A DNA stretch of 64,000 nt from Rhizobacter sp. AJA081-3 (GCF_017795745.1 NZ_CP059067.1:1550001-1614000), one strand, 5' to 3'; counted from the stretch's first letter, positions 1-9,325 are shown. Program-made: numbers and translations. The notes: generated by a model not told the origin, from the letters alone.

Positions 1-777
1 GAACGCACGCGGCTGGACTTGAAGGAGCTGACGGCGGTGAGCTTCACCAACCTGCGCAACGGCTACCGCGTGCGCAGCCCGTTCCTGGTCGAGTTCGGCA
101 TCAAGGGCATGGGCGTGGTGCCGGCAGGCAAGGCGCTGCAGGGCACGGGGCACCACCACATCCTCGTCAACACGCGCATGCCGCCGTCGGTGAGCGAGAA
201 TCTGCCCTTCAATGACGGCCACCGCCACTTCGGCAAGGGCCAGACCTTCGCCGTGCTCGACCTGCCGCCGGGCAAGCACACGCTGCGGCTGCTGTTTGCC
301 GACCACGAGCACCGACCCTATTTCGTCTTCAGCCCGGAGATCAGTGTCGAGGTGACCGGCAAGCGAAGCGCCGAGCCGCTGAAGATCGACCCGGCCAGTT
401 TCGAGGCGAGCTGCGCGTCGTGGTATCAGGACGAGGTGGCGCGCCCACGCGGGCCGGGCGAGTGGGTGACGGTGACCAATGTGCGCGATGGTGAAGCCCT
501 GGTCAGCCCGTTCACCCTGCAGTTCGGCGTCGAGGGTTTCGGTGTCTGCGCCAAGGGCCAGACGGCGGATCGCACCGGCCACTTCATGCTCGACGTGCTG
601 CGCGACGGTCGTGTCGTTCAGGCACTCGATCTCTCGAACGGCGCGACGCAGGCGAACGTGTTCGTGCCGGCGGGCAGCTACCAGATCCGCTTGCGCTTCG
701 TCGACGGGAAGACCCAGCGAGATCTGCTGCCGCCCCACGAGCAGGGCGTGGTGGTGACGGCGCAGGAACGGCTGTAG
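1..777 (+). CDS. DUF4399 domain protein, 5' end outside window
   Basis: The reading frame is open from base 1, so the true start lies upstream. The first in-window start codon, a TTG at 19, has no convincing ribosome site. Two similar beta-rich units follow each other, roughly residues 10-120 and 150-250 of the visible part. The first has the GHHH-I-L-V-N motif and a late L-R-L-L-F-A-D-H segment that I associate with DUF4399. The second has a weaker copy (T-G-H-F-M-L-D, then R-L-R-F-V-D) in which only one His of the triplet remains. The family is generally predicted periplasmic and has no known reaction. It converges on lspA with 14 bases between the stops. The tandem and half-degenerate domains are seen; any metal or ligand binding is inference. 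Confidence 0.75.
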   Translation, partial: ERTRLDLKELTAVSFTNLRNGYRVRSPFLVEFGIKGMGVVPAGKALQGTGHHHILVNTRMPPSVSENLPFNDGHRHFGKGQTFAVLDLPPGKHTLRLLFADHEHRPYFVFSPEISVEVTGKRSAEPLKIDPASFEASCASWYQDEVARPRGPGEWVTVTNVRDGEALVSPFTLQFGVEGFGVCAKGQTADRTGHFMLDVLRDGRVVQALDLSNGATQANVFVPAGSYQIRLRFVDGKTQRDLLPPHEQGVVVTAQERL

Positions 778-791
778 CCGCCGGGCGGGCC

Positions 792-1280
792 TCAGCTGCG
801 CTTCACGCGCAGCAGTTCGTCGAGGATCAGCAGCACCGCGCCGACCGTGATGGCGCTGTCGGCGACGTTGAACGACGGGAAGTACCAGCCGCCGTAGTGC
901 ACCTGGATGAAGTCGACCACGTAGCCGTGCAGCAGCCGGTCGATCACGTTGCCCAGCGCGCCGCCGAGGATCAGCGACAGCGCCAGCGAGAACATCTTCT
1001 GCGCGCCGTGGCCGCGCAGCATCCAGACGATGAAGCCGGCCGCCGCCACGCCCAGCCCGACGAAGAACCAGCGCTGCCAGCCCGAGGCGCCGGCCAGGAA
1101 CGAGAACGCCGCGCCGGTGTTGTGCACCCGCACGACGTTGAAGAACGAGGTGACGGTGCGGCTGTCGCCGAGCTGGAAGTAGCCCAGGATCAGCGTCTTG
1201 GTGAACTGGTCCAGGAGAATGACGGCCAGCGCGAGACCCAGCCACGGCAGCAGCGAATTGCCGGAGTTCTTGAAGGCCAT
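792..1280 (-). CDS. lspA: Lipoprotein signal peptidase (signal peptidase II)
   Basis: This inner-membrane aspartic protease cleaves prolipoprotein signal peptides at the diacylglyceryl cysteine. The 162-residue product has four hydrophobic segments. It shows family motifs [10 protein letters not shown], then [10 protein letters not shown] and F-N-V-A-D-S, which supply the two catalytic aspartates. Length is normal for LspA. The ATG at 1280 was chosen because it sits two bases after the ileS stop and starts the conserved N-terminal segment; a longer frame upstream only runs antiphase through ileS. It is the last gene of the ribF-ileS-lspA unit, a widespread proteobacterial order, and is probably translationally coupled to ileS. 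Confidence 0.97.
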   Translation of the reverse strand: MAFKNSGNSLLPWLGLALAVILLDQFTKTLILGYFQLGDSRTVTSFFNVVRVHNTGAAFSFLAGASGWQRWFFVGLGVAAAGFIVWMLRGHGAQKMFSLALSLILGGALGNVIDRLLHGYVVDFIQVHYGGWYFPSFNVADSAITVGAVLLILDELLRVKRS

Positions 1281-1282
1281 GC

Positions 1283-4123
1283 TCAGGCCACCTTGCGGGC
1301 TTCGCCGCTGCCGAAGAGGTTGCTCGTGCAGCGGCCGCAGATCGCCGGGTGCGCCGGGTCGTGGCCGACGTCGTCGCGCCAGTGCCAGCAGCGGTCGCAC
1401 TTCTGCGCCGTCGAGGGCGCCACCGCGACGGCCAGTTCGGTGCCGGCGATCAGCGTCGCCGCCGAGGTGATGGTGACGAAGCGCAGGTCGTCGCCCAGCG
1501 CGGCGAGCAGCGCGTGGTCGGCAGCGCCGGCGGTGATCTTCAGGTTCGCCTGCAGCGAGGAGCCGACGAGGCCCGCAGTGCGCACCGCCTCGATCTCCTT
1601 GTTGGCCAGGTCGCGGATCTCGCGAATGCGCGTCCACTTCGCGAGCAGCGCCTCGTCAGGGGCGGGGAAGGCCCAGTAGGTCTCGGCGAAGATCGAGGAC
1701 GACTTCTCCGGCGCGAACACCTTCCACGCTTCTTCGGCGGTGAAGCTGAGGAAGGGCGCCATCCAGCGCAGCATGGCGTGCGTGATCTGCCACAAGGCCG
1801 TCTGCGCCGAGCGCCGCGCGAGCGACTTCGGCGCGGTGGTGTACAGGCGATCCTTCAGCACGTCGAGGTAGAAGGCGCCGAGGTCTTCCGAGCAGAACAC
1901 CTGAAGCTTGGCCACCACCGGGTGGAATTCGTAGACCTCGTAGTGCGCCAGCACCTCGGCCTGGAATTGCGCCGCGCGCGACAGCGCCCAGCGGTCGATC
2001 TCCAGCATCTCGGCCGGCGCCACGGCATCTTTCGCCGCATCGAAGTCGCTGGTGTTGGCGAGCAGGAAACGCAGCGTGTTGCGGATGCGGCGGTAGGCGT
2101 CGACGACGCGGGCGAGGATCTTGTCGTCGCCGGCGATGTCGCCCGAGTAATCGCTGGCCGCCACCCACAGGCGGATGATCTCGGCGCCCAGCTTCTGGCT
2201 CACGGCCTGCGGCTCGATGCCGTTGCCGAGCGACTTGCTCATCTTGCGGCCCTGGCTGTCGACCGTGAAGCCGTGCGTGAGCAGGCCGCGGTAGGGCGCG
2301 CGGTCGTACAGCGCACAGGCGAGCAGCAGCGAGCTGTGGAACCAGCCGCGGTGCTGGTCGTGACCTTCGAGGTAGAGGTCGGCCTCGGGGCCTTGGTGGT
2401 GGTGGCCCTGCGGGTGCTGCTTGCGCAGCACGTGCTCGAAAGTGGAGCCGGAGTCGAACCACACCTCGAGGATGTCGCTGCTCTTCGTGTAGTGCGGTGC
2501 ATCGGTCGCGCCGAGGATCTGCTCGGCGGTGGCGCGGCTCCAGGCCTCGATGCCGCCCTGCTCGACGATGGTCGCGGCCTGGTCGAGGATCTCCATCGTG
2601 CGCGGGTGCAGCTCGCCCGTGTCCTTGTGCAGGAAGAAGGGCAGCGGCACGCCCCAGCTGCGCTGGCGGCTGATGCACCAGTCGGGCCGGTTGGCGATCA
2701 TGTCGCGCAGGCGGGCGCGGCCGTTCTCCGGGTAGAAGCCGGTCTGGTCGATCGCGTCCAGCGCCAGCTGGCGCAGCGTGCGTGGCGCCTTGTCTTTCGT
2801 GAACACGCCTTCGCCCGCGTCCATGCGGATGAACCACTGCGCCGCGGCGCGGTAGATCACCGGGCTCTTGTGGCGCCAGCAATGCGGGTAGCTGTGCGTG
2901 ATCGTCTCGGTGGCGAACAGTCGCCCCGCGCTCTTCAGCGTGTCGATGATCACCGGCACGGCCTTCCAGATGTTCTGGCCGCCGAAGAGCGGGAAGTCGG
3001 CCGCGTAGCTGCCGTTGCCCTGCACCGGGTTGAGGATGTCGTCGTACGTCATCCCGTGCGTGACGCAGGAGTTGAAGTCGTCCAGGCCGTAGGCCGGCGA
3101 CGAGTGCACGAGGCCGGTGCCGTCGTCGGCCGTGGCGTAGTCGGCCAGATAGACCGGGCTGAGGCGGTCGTAGCCGGCGTCGACGTGGGCCAGCGGGTGG
3201 CGGAAGTGGATGCCGCCGAGCTTCTCGCCCAGCACCGTGGCCACCACCGTGCCGGTGAGGCCATAGCGCACCATGCACTTCTCGACCAGCGAGGCGGCGA
3301 GCACCAGCAGGCCGCGCTCGGTGTCGACCAGCGAGTACTCGAGCGTCGGGTTCAGGTTCAGCGCCTGGTTGGCGGGGATGGTCCAGGCGGTGGTGGTCCA
3401 GATCACCGCGAAGGCGTCCTTGGCGAGCGCCGTCAGGCCGAAGGCGCTGGCCAGCCGGTCCGGCTCGGCGCACAGGAAGCCGACGTCCAGCGTCTGGCTC
3501 TTCTTGTCGGCGTACTCGATCTCGAACTCGGCCAGCGAGCTGCCGCAGTCGAAGCACCAGTAGACGGGCTTCAGGCCGCGGTAGACGAAGCCGCGCTCGA
3601 CCACGCGCTTGAAGGCGCGGATCTCGCCGGCCTCATTCTTCGGGTCCATCGTCGCGTAGCGGTCGGCCCAGTCACCGAGCACGCCCAGGCGCTTGAAGTC
3701 GACCATCTGCTGCGCGATCTGCTCGGTCGCGTAGGCGCGGCTCTTCGCCTGCATGTCGTCGCGGCTGAGGTTGCGGCCGTGCTTCTTCTCGATCGCGTTC
3801 TCGATCGGCAGGCCGTGGCAGTCCCAGCCCGGCACGTACTGCGCGTCGAAGCCCTTGAGCTGGCGCGCCTTGACGATCATGTCCTTGAGCACCTTGTTGA
3901 CGGCGTGGCCCATGTGGATGGCGCCGTTGGCATAGGGCGGGCCATCGTGCAGCACGAACAGCGGCGCGCCGTGGCGCGCATCGCGAAGCTGCTTGTAGAC
4001 GCCTTGTTCGTCCCAGTCCTTGACCCAGCCCGGCTCGCGCTTGGGCAGGTCGCCGCGCATCGGGAAGGGTGTGTCGGGCAGGTTCAGCGTCGAGCGGTAG
4101 TCGACTTTGGCGGTGTCGTTCAT
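1283..4123 (-). CDS. ileS: Isoleucyl-tRNA synthetase
   Basis: This class I aminoacyl-tRNA synthetase charges tRNA-Ile and edits valine. The 946-residue form has the HIGH signature as H-M-G-H near residue 70, and the KMSKS loop ([10 protein letters not shown]) near residue 627. The C-terminus carries a zinc finger (C-D-R-C-W then C-G-R-C, about 905-930). The CP1 editing domain lies between the signatures. An in-frame ATG six codons upstream (4141) is possible. I prefer 4123 because a GGAG lies 12 bases before it and the preceding start has no Shine-Dalgarno-like sequence, though that spacing is long. It sits between ribF and lspA. About 85 bases separate it from ribF, so an internal promoter cannot be excluded. 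Confidence 0.97.
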   Translation of the reverse strand: MNDTAKVDYRSTLNLPDTPFPMRGDLPKREPGWVKDWDEQGVYKQLRDARHGAPLFVLHDGPPYANGAIHMGHAVNKVLKDMIVKARQLKGFDAQYVPGWDCHGLPIENAIEKKHGRNLSRDDMQAKSRAYATEQIAQQMVDFKRLGVLGDWADRYATMDPKNEAGEIRAFKRVVERGFVYRGLKPVYWCFDCGSSLAEFEIEYADKKSQTLDVGFLCAEPDRLASAFGLTALAKDAFAVIWTTTAWTIPANQALNLNPTLEYSLVDTERGLLVLAASLVEKCMVRYGLTGTVVATVLGEKLGGIHFRHPLAHVDAGYDRLSPVYLADYATADDGTGLVHSSPAYGLDDFNSCVTHGMTYDDILNPVQGNGSYAADFPLFGGQNIWKAVPVIIDTLKSAGRLFATETITHSYPHCWRHKSPVIYRAAAQWFIRMDAGEGVFTKDKAPRTLRQLALDAIDQTGFYPENGRARLRDMIANRPDWCISRQRSWGVPLPFFLHKDTGELHPRTMEILDQAATIVEQGGIEAWSRATAEQILGATDAPHYTKSSDILEVWFDSGSTFEHVLRKQHPQGHHHQGPEADLYLEGHDQHRGWFHSSLLLACALYDRAPYRGLLTHGFTVDSQGRKMSKSLGNGIEPQAVSQKLGAEIIRLWVAASDYSGDIAGDDKILARVVDAYRRIRNTLRFLLANTSDFDAAKDAVAPAEMLEIDRWALSRAAQFQAEVLAHYEVYEFHPVVAKLQVFCSEDLGAFYLDVLKDRLYTTAPKSLARRSAQTALWQITHAMLRWMAPFLSFTAEEAWKVFAPEKSSSIFAETYWAFPAPDEALLAKWTRIREIRDLANKEIEAVRTAGLVGSSLQANLKITAGAADHALLAALGDDLRFVTITSAATLIAGTELAVAVAPSTAQKCDRCWHWRDDVGHDPAHPAICGRCTSNLFGSGEARKVA

Positions 4124-4208
4124 GTCGGAAACGCGCTCCATCGGAGACGCGCCGGAAGAGGGATGGCGGCAGCGGAGTCCGCGCCGGGGGCAGCAGGCGG
4201 CGGCCGCG

Positions 4209-5243
4209 CTAAATTCGGTCGCGCGTCGTCTGCCGGCCGGTCTTCACGTAGGTGGCGGCATGCGCCGCCAGAAAGGCCCGCGCGTCGTCCACATCCTTGC
4301 GGATGGCGGCCGTCAACGCCTCCAGCCCGTCGTAGCGGGCTTCGTCGCGCAGTTTGTGCAGCAGTTCCACGCGGATGATTTTACCGTAGCCCCCCTCGGC
4401 GCCCAGGGCGGCCGGCCAGTCCAGGCAATAGACCTCCAGCAGCACGCGGCCGCTGTCGTCCACCGTGGGGCGCTTGCCCAGGCTGGCCACGCCGTCCAGC
4501 GGACCGTCGGCCAGGCCGTGCACACGCACCGCGAAGATGCCGAGCGCCGCCGGCTTCGGGTGCGAGAAGCGCAGGTTCAGCGTGCGGAAACCGTCGCCCA
4601 GGCCCGGCGCGCTCTGGCCCAGGCTGCGGCCCAGCTTCTTGCCGTGCACGACGTGGCCGCTCATCGAGTACGGACGGCCGAGCAGCGTGGCGACGCGGGC
4701 CATGTCGCCCGCGGCGAGCGCATCGCGCACCGCCGAGCTCGACACGCGCAGGCCGTGCACCTCGTAGCTGTTCATGCGCGCCACGTCGAAGCCGGCGGCC
4801 TGGCCGGCGGCGTCGAGCATCGCGTAGTCGCCGGCGCGCCGCGCGCCGAAGCGGAAGTCGTCGCCGACCAGCACGTACTTCGCGCCCAGGCCATGCACCA
4901 GCACGTCGTCGATGAAGGCCTGCGGCGTCTGCGCGGCAAAGCGCTGGTCGAAGCGCAGCACCACGGTCTGGTCGATGCCGCAGCGCTCGAGCTCGCCGAG
5001 CTTGTCGCGCAGCGTGGCGATGCGCGAGGGCGCCAGCTCGGGCTTGCCGGCCAGCGCAGCGAAGTAGTCGCGCGGGTGCGGCTCGAAGGTCATTGCGCAC
5101 GAGGGCAGGCCGCGGTGCTGGGCCTCGTTGCGCAGCAGCGCCAGCATGGCCTGGTGGCCGCGGTGCACGCCGTCGAAGTTGCCGATGGTCAGCGCGCAGG
5201 CGCGCGCGATGCCGGGATGGTGGAAGCCGCGGAAGACTCGCAT
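4209..5243 (-). CDS. ribF: Bifunctional riboflavin kinase / FAD synthetase
   Basis: RibF phosphorylates riboflavin to FMN and adenylates FMN to FAD in the cytoplasm. The 344-residue protein begins with the nucleotidyltransferase domain, with [10 protein letters not shown] at about residues 20-30. The riboflavin kinase domain follows (about 190-315), with [10 protein letters not shown] near its start and Y-C-L-D-W late. Length is slightly above the usual 310-330. It starts the ribF-ileS-lspA unit. The ATG at 5243 begins the conserved M-R-V-F-R-G segment. A GATAAT box ends only six bases before this ATG, so the transcript may be leaderless. The upstream regulator gene on the same strand ends 32 bases away. 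Confidence 0.96.
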   Translation of the reverse strand: MRVFRGFHHPGIARACALTIGNFDGVHRGHQAMLALLRNEAQHRGLPSCAMTFEPHPRDYFAALAGKPELAPSRIATLRDKLGELERCGIDQTVVLRFDQRFAAQTPQAFIDDVLVHGLGAKYVLVGDDFRFGARRAGDYAMLDAAGQAAGFDVARMNSYEVHGLRVSSSAVRDALAAGDMARVATLLGRPYSMSGHVVHGKKLGRSLGQSAPGLGDGFRTLNLRFSHPKPAALGIFAVRVHGLADGPLDGVASLGKRPTVDDSGRVLLEVYCLDWPAALGAEGGYGKIIRVELLHKLRDEARYDGLEALTAAIRKDVDDARAFLAAHAATYVKTGRQTTRDRI

Positions 5244-5249
5244 CGCGGC

Positions 5250-5255
5250 ATTATC
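5250..5255 (-). promoter_or_regulatory. Candidate -10 box for ribF
   Basis: On the minus strand the hexamer GATAAT (one mismatch from TATAAT) stands six bases before the ribF ATG, in an otherwise very GC-rich stretch. With normal spacing the transcript would begin at or next to the A of the start codon. No good -35 hexamer is present; CTGAAG with an 18-base spacer is the nearest. A -10 role is inference from base composition and position. Confidence 0.45.
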
Positions 5256-5275
5256 CCGTGGCGTCGCCGCGGGCT

Positions 5276-6439
5276 TCAGGCCTCCGGTTCGCGCAGGTTC
5301 CGGTAGATCAGTCCGCGCGACACGCCCAGGCTGCGCGCCGCCTTCGACACGTTGCCGCTGCATTCGGCGAGCACGCGCACGACGGTCTGGCGCTCGGTCT
5401 CGCGCAGTGTGGCCGGCGGCGGCACGGGCGCCGGGGCGGGCGCGCTGGGTGCCGGGCGGGCGGCGTGAAGTTCGTGGTGGCCATCGGGCGACCGCCACTG
5501 GCAGCGCAGCCACAGCGTCAGGCCGTTGGGCAGGTGCAGCATCTGCGCCTCGCGGCGCGTGGACAGGGCGGTCAGCGTGGCCAGCGGCACGCCAAAGCAG
5601 TCTTCCACCCAGGCCGCGCCGCGCTGGCCGAGCGGCGCCGTCAGGCCGAGCAGCCGCGCGGCGACGCCGTTGAGCCAGTCGATGCGGCCGTCGCCGGTCA
5701 CGCCCACCAGCGCCGCCATCGGCGTGTCGAGCAGGGCCGGCGAGATCTGCATGCGCACCACCAGGTGCTCGGTGGACTGTGCGCACAGCAGTCGGTTCTC
5801 GATCTCGGCGGCGTAGTGCGCCACCACCGAAGCGGCGTCGAAGCCGAACGGAATGCCTTCGCTGGACAGGTCCAGCACGCCGGCCAGCTGGCCGCGCACG
5901 TCGCGGATCGGCGCGGCGGCGCAATGCATGATCTGCACGTTGCCGAAGAAGTGCTCGCTGCCCTGCACCACGCTCGGTTGGCCGGTGCGAGCGGTGATGC
6001 CCGGCGCGTTGGTGCCGACCACCTCTTCGGCGAGGTTCACGCCGATGCGCGTGGTGATGGGCATCAGCCGTTCATGGCTGCGCGCCTGCGTGAAGGTGCT
6101 GCCGATGATCACGCCCTGCGCATCGGTGAGCATGGCCGTGCCGCTGGTGCCGGCGAGAGTCACGCGCAGGCGCTCCATCTCGTCGGCCGCAGCCTCGAGC
6201 AGGGCGCGGTTGCTGCGCAGCGCGCCATGCATGCGGCTGGCCGTGACGGGCTCGAACACCGCCGGCCGCGCCGGGTCGGGGTGCGAGCGCAGGCAGCGCG
6301 ACCACGACTGGATGACCGCCTCGCTGACCATGCCCGAGGGCCGCACGCCATCCTCGAAGAAGCGCTGCCGCGCGAGCGCGACACGCTGCTCGGGCGAGGC
6401 ATAGAAAGGGTTGGCGGGCAGGCTGTTGCCGGTGCTCAT
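5276..6439 (-). CDS. GAF-PAS-Fis transcriptional regulator, no AAA+ domain
   Basis: The 387-residue product resembles the sensor and DNA-binding parts of AcoR-type activators. Residues about 60-200 form a GAF-like domain (motif V-V-G-T-N-A-P-G, then H-C-A-A-A-P-I-R-D). A PAS-like domain follows (about 215-310). The C-terminal 40 residues are a Fis-type helix-turn-helix (G-N-V-S-K-A-A-R-S-L-G-V-S-R). Between PAS and HTH, where AcoR-type proteins carry the sigma-54 AAA+ ATPase with GAFTGA, there is only a Pro/Ala-rich linker of about 25 residues. It therefore should not activate sigma-54 polymerase. Start 6439 was chosen because an upstream extension is Arg/Pro-rich and would run through the divergent promoter region. 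It is divergent from the PQQ dehydrogenase gene, its likely target (inference from position). Confidence 0.82.
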   Translation of the reverse strand: MSTGNSLPANPFYASPEQRVALARQRFFEDGVRPSGMVSEAVIQSWSRCLRSHPDPARPAVFEPVTASRMHGALRSNRALLEAAADEMERLRVTLAGTSGTAMLTDAQGVIIGSTFTQARSHERLMPITTRIGVNLAEEVVGTNAPGITARTGQPSVVQGSEHFFGNVQIMHCAAAPIRDVRGQLAGVLDLSSEGIPFGFDAASVVAHYAAEIENRLLCAQSTEHLVVRMQISPALLDTPMAALVGVTGDGRIDWLNGVAARLLGLTAPLGQRGAAWVEDCFGVPLATLTALSTRREAQMLHLPNGLTLWLRCQWRSPDGHHELHAARPAPSAPAPAPVPPPATLRETERQTVVRVLAECSGNVSKAARSLGVSRGLIYRNLREPEA

Positions 6440-6490
6440 GTCGGGTCTCCGGGCGGCGAGTGTGCGGCGCCCCGGGCCCGTGCGGCAAGC

Positions 6491-6507
6491 TGTCTCGCAA
6501 CGGAACA
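6491..6507. promoter_or_regulatory. Candidate operator, TGT-N11-ACA imperfect inverted repeat
   Basis: The 17-base sequence TGTCTCGCAACGGAACA lies in the 161-base divergent region between the regulator and the PQQ dehydrogenase. Its outer seven bases pair at five of seven positions across three central bases. Its location fits a binding site for the adjacent Fis-type regulator, but short imperfect repeats also occur by chance. Confidence 0.25.
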
Positions 6508-6600
6508 GCCCGGGCCTAGGGTTACTCCCGAAGTGGCCGCGGCTTTGACATCGCTCTATCGTCTGGCCCGTCCTGACACAAGGACCAACGAGGAGACACG

Positions 6601-8298
6601 ATGGACCTGAAGTTCGCACGCGGCCTGGCCGCGACGGCGCTGTCATTTGCGGCAGCGGCCGTTTCGGCGCAGAGCACCGCCGACCTGCGCAACGATGCCG
6701 CCACGCCGGGCGACGTCACCACCTACGGCATGGGCTGGTCGCTGCAACGCCACACGCCGCTCAAGCAGATCACGCCAGCCAACGCGAAGAACCTCGCGCC
6801 GGTGTGGAACCTGAGCCTGGACAACTCGACCAACGCGTCCAACCAGCCGCTGGTGATCGACGGCGTCATGTACGTCGCCTCGCACACCCACACGCTCGCG
6901 ATCGACGCGCTCACCGGCCGGCAGAAGTGGAAGGTGGCCATCGAGCTGCCCAACGACATCGCCGGCTACCTGTGCTGCGGCATCCACACGCGCGGCATGG
7001 CGGCATTGAACGGTGTGCTCTATCGCACCACCATCGACGCGCACGTGATGGCGATCTCGATGACCGATGGCAAGGTGCTGTGGAAGCAGAAGGCCGCCGA
7101 GTACAAGGACGGCTATTCGATGACCCACGCGCCGCTGATCGCCGACGGCGTGCTGATCACCGGCATTTCCGGCGGCGAATACGGCTCGCGCGGTTTCCTC
7201 GACGGCTGGGACCTGAAGACTGGCGAGAAGAAGTGGCACCGCTGGACCACCGCCGCCCCCGGCGAACCCGGCGGCGACACCTGGAAGGGCGAGGCCCACA
7301 AGACCGGCGGCGCGCCGACCTGGCTGACCGGCAGCTACGACCCCGAGCTCAACCTCGTCTACTGGGGCGTGGGCAACGGCGGCCCGTGGAACGCGGCGGC
7401 ACGCGGCGGCGATTCGCTCTACATCGGCTCGGTGCTGGCACTCAAGCCCTCCACCGGCGAGGTCGTCTGGCACTACCAGTTCTCGCCCGGCGACCCCTAC
7501 GACTACGACGGCGTCAACGAGCTGGTGCTGGCGGACCTGCCCATCGCCGGCAAGACCACCAAGGTGCTGATGCAGGCCAACCGCAACGGCTTCTTCTACG
7601 TGATCGACCGAACCAATGGCAAGCTGATCTCGGGCACGCAGTTCGCGCGCAAGGTCAACTGGGCCAGTGGCATCGACAAGGCCAGCGGCCGGCCGATCGA
7701 CACGGCGATGACGGCGATGGTGCGCAAGACCGAAGAGATGAAAGACTTCATCGAGGTCTGGCCGAGCGCCTTCGGTGGCAAGAACTGGATGCCGATGAGT
7801 TACGACCCGGGCCGCAAGCTGGTGTTCCTGAACTCCATCGACCTGGGCATGAAGGTCAAGTACGTCAAGCAGGAGCGCCCGGGCGGCCCGAACTGGTACC
7901 TCGGTCTGGAGCTCGGCGGCTTCGTCGATCCGTCCGACGGCAACCGCGGCGCACTCGTCGCCTGGGACCCGGTGGCGGCCAAGCCGGTCTGGACGGTGCG
8001 CAACAAGTCGCCGTTCTGGGCCGGCGTGCTCTCCACCGCCTCGGGGGTGGTGTTCACCGGTTCGCAGACCGGACAGTTCCTCGCCTTCGATTCGAAGACG
8101 GGCAAGAAGCTGTGGTCCTTCCAGACCGGCTCGGGCATTTCCGGCCTGCCGATCGCGTGGGAGAAGAACGGCCGCGAGTACATCACCGTGCTCAGCGGCG
8201 CGGCGCAGGTGTACGGCGCGCTGGCCGGCGACCCCGACCTGGCCAACGTGCCGGCCGGCGGCTCGGTGTGGACCTTCGCGCTGCCGTCGAGGAAATGA
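6601..8298 (+). CDS. PQQ-dependent alcohol dehydrogenase, lanthanide-type signature
   Basis: This predicted periplasmic quinoprotein oxidises alcohols with pyrroloquinoline quinone and passes electrons to cytochrome c. The 565-residue protein has an N-terminal signal peptide (cleavage probably after A-V-S-A near residue 21) and repeated W-docking beta-propeller blades. The adjacent cysteines C125-C126 form the disulfide ring typical of methanol/ethanol dehydrogenases. The active-site segment reads Y-D301-Y-D303-G-V-N. The second aspartate is the residue I associate with lanthanide-dependent XoxF, ExaF and PedH enzymes; calcium-type MxaF has Ala there and ExaA-type enzymes Ser. It is somewhat shorter than XoxF (about 600). 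Its stop overlaps the next start in ATGA. No PQQ synthesis genes or xoxG/J are in the window. The substrate cannot be read from sequence. Confidence 0.9.
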   Translation: MDLKFARGLAATALSFAAAAVSAQSTADLRNDAATPGDVTTYGMGWSLQRHTPLKQITPANAKNLAPVWNLSLDNSTNASNQPLVIDGVMYVASHTHTLAIDALTGRQKWKVAIELPNDIAGYLCCGIHTRGMAALNGVLYRTTIDAHVMAISMTDGKVLWKQKAAEYKDGYSMTHAPLIADGVLITGISGGEYGSRGFLDGWDLKTGEKKWHRWTTAAPGEPGGDTWKGEAHKTGGAPTWLTGSYDPELNLVYWGVGNGGPWNAAARGGDSLYIGSVLALKPSTGEVVWHYQFSPGDPYDYDGVNELVLADLPIAGKTTKVLMQANRNGFFYVIDRTNGKLISGTQFARKVNWASGIDKASGRPIDTAMTAMVRKTEEMKDFIEVWPSAFGGKNWMPMSYDPGRKLVFLNSIDLGMKVKYVKQERPGGPNWYLGLELGGFVDPSDGNRGALVAWDPVAAKPVWTVRNKSPFWAGVLSTASGVVFTGSQTGQFLAFDSKTGKKLWSFQTGSGISGLPIAWEKNGREYITVLSGAAQVYGALAGDPDLANVPAGGSVWTFALPSRK

Positions 8299-8636
8299 AC
8301 GGTCGAGGGCGCCTCGTGCTCGCCTTCGTGCTCGCCGCTTCTGGAGCGGCGGCGAGCGCGCAGGAGGCCGCTCCGCCGGATCCGGCGGAGGCCGGCCGGA
8401 AGATCTACGTCTACTCCTGCCAGCGCTGCCATGGTCTGAACCTGGCCACCAACGGCATCGGCTTCGACCTGCGCACCTTCCCCGAGCACGACAAGGCGCG
8501 CTTCGTGCGCTCGGTGATGCACGGCAAGAACGCGATGCCCGCCTGGGCCGGCACGCTCAAGCCCGAGCAATTGGACCTGCTGTGGGCCTACATCGGCTCG
8601 GTCAACGGCTGGAAAGCGGCGGCAGCGCCGAAGTGA
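8295..8636 (+). CDS. Small periplasmic cytochrome c, partner of the PQQ dehydrogenase
   Basis: The 113-residue product has a signal peptide (first ~22 residues, ending A-S-A), one haem attachment motif C42-Q-R-C45-H46 and a probable axial methionine in the A-M81-P segment. This is a class I single-haem cytochrome. Its ATG overlaps the dehydrogenase stop (ATGA), so the two are probably translated together, and it is the obvious first electron acceptor. The last 35 bases overlap the 3' end of the convergent pseudouridine synthase gene, so the C-terminal codons of both genes are read from both strands. Confidence 0.88.
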   Translation: MNGRGRLVLAFVLAASGAAASAQEAAPPDPAEAGRKIYVYSCQRCHGLNLATNGIGFDLRTFPEHDKARFVRSVMHGKNAMPAWAGTLKPEQLDLLWAYIGSVNGWKAAAAPK

Positions 8637-9321
8637 GGGCCTGCGGGCCGTCGACCCAGCGCCATTGACCCGGCGCCAGGTCGGCCGGCAGCACGAGCGC
8701 GCCGAAGCTGCTGCGGTGCAAGCCTTCGACGCGGTTGCCGACGGCGGCCACCATGCGCTTGACCTGGTGGTACTTGCCTTCAGTGAGCGTGAGGCGGATG
8801 CCCTGCGCGCCGGCGGCTTCGCAGGCGGCGGCCTTCACCGGCTTCGGGTCGTCGTCGAGCACCACGCCGGCCAGCAGCGCGGCGATCTGCTTCGAGTCCA
8901 CCTCGTGCTTGCACTGCACCTCGTACAGTTTGGGCACGTGGTGCTTGGGCGAGGTGAGGCGGTGGATGAGGCTGCCGTCGTCGGTGAGCAGAAGCAATCC
9001 GGTGGTGTCCTCGTCGAGCCGGCCCACCGGCTGCAGGCCGCGGCGGCGCAGCGGCGCGGGCAGCAGGCTCATCACGCTCGGATGGTGCTTGGGCTTCTGC
9101 GAGCACTCGTAGCCGGCGGGCTTGTTCAGCATCACCAGCGCCTTCTCGTGGTACGGCCAGCGCTGGCCCTGCACGCCGAACTCCAGGCCCACGGGGTCGA
9201 CCTCGTGCCAGGGGTTGTCGCAGACCTGGCCGGCCAGGCTCACGAAACCCGAGGCGATCAGCCCCTCGCACTCGCGACGTGAACCGAAACCCTGGGAGAA
9301 CAGCACTTGCGCGAGATGCAT
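8602..9321 (-). CDS. 16S rRNA pseudouridine synthase, RsuA family
   Basis: The 239-residue protein has an N-terminal S4-like RNA-binding region (about 1-55, G-S-R-R-E-C-E). The RsuA/RluB/E/F catalytic core follows, with G-R-L-D-E-D-T-T-G-L-L-L-L-T; its Asp is the nucleophile that isomerises uridine. A late G-K-Y-H-Q-V-K-R-M motif is also characteristic. Length fits RsuA, which modifies U516 of 16S rRNA; specificity against RluE or RluF is not provable here. The ATG at 9321 was chosen because it starts the S4 domain; an upstream extension is low-complexity. It overlaps the cytochrome gene tail to tail and starts four bases after the next leftward gene's stop. Confidence 0.88.
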   Translation of the reverse strand: MHLAQVLFSQGFGSRRECEGLIASGFVSLAGQVCDNPWHEVDPVGLEFGVQGQRWPYHEKALVMLNKPAGYECSQKPKHHPSVMSLLPAPLRRRGLQPVGRLDEDTTGLLLLTDDGSLIHRLTSPKHHVPKLYEVQCKHEVDSKQIAALLAGVVLDDDPKPVKAAACEAAGAQGIRLTLTEGKYHQVKRMVAAVGNRVEGLHRSSFGALVLPADLAPGQWRWVDGPQALTSALPPLSSR

Positions 9322-9325
9322 GGCC

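Noticed and set aside
1349-4378. 1009-codon open frame antisense to ileS
   Set aside because: It is composition-driven (GC-rich antisense of a real gene), has no recognisable domain or ribosome site, and lies over an intact IleS.
6537-6555. Sigma-54 promoter (TGGC-N7-TTGA) before the PQQ dehydrogenase
   Set aside because: Spacing fits but the -12 GC pair is GA, and the adjacent Fis-type regulator lacks the AAA+ domain needed for sigma-54.
6556-6584. TTGACA hexamer as a -35 for the PQQ dehydrogenase
   Set aside because: TTGACA is present near 6546, but no reasonable -10 hexamer follows at 16-18 bases.
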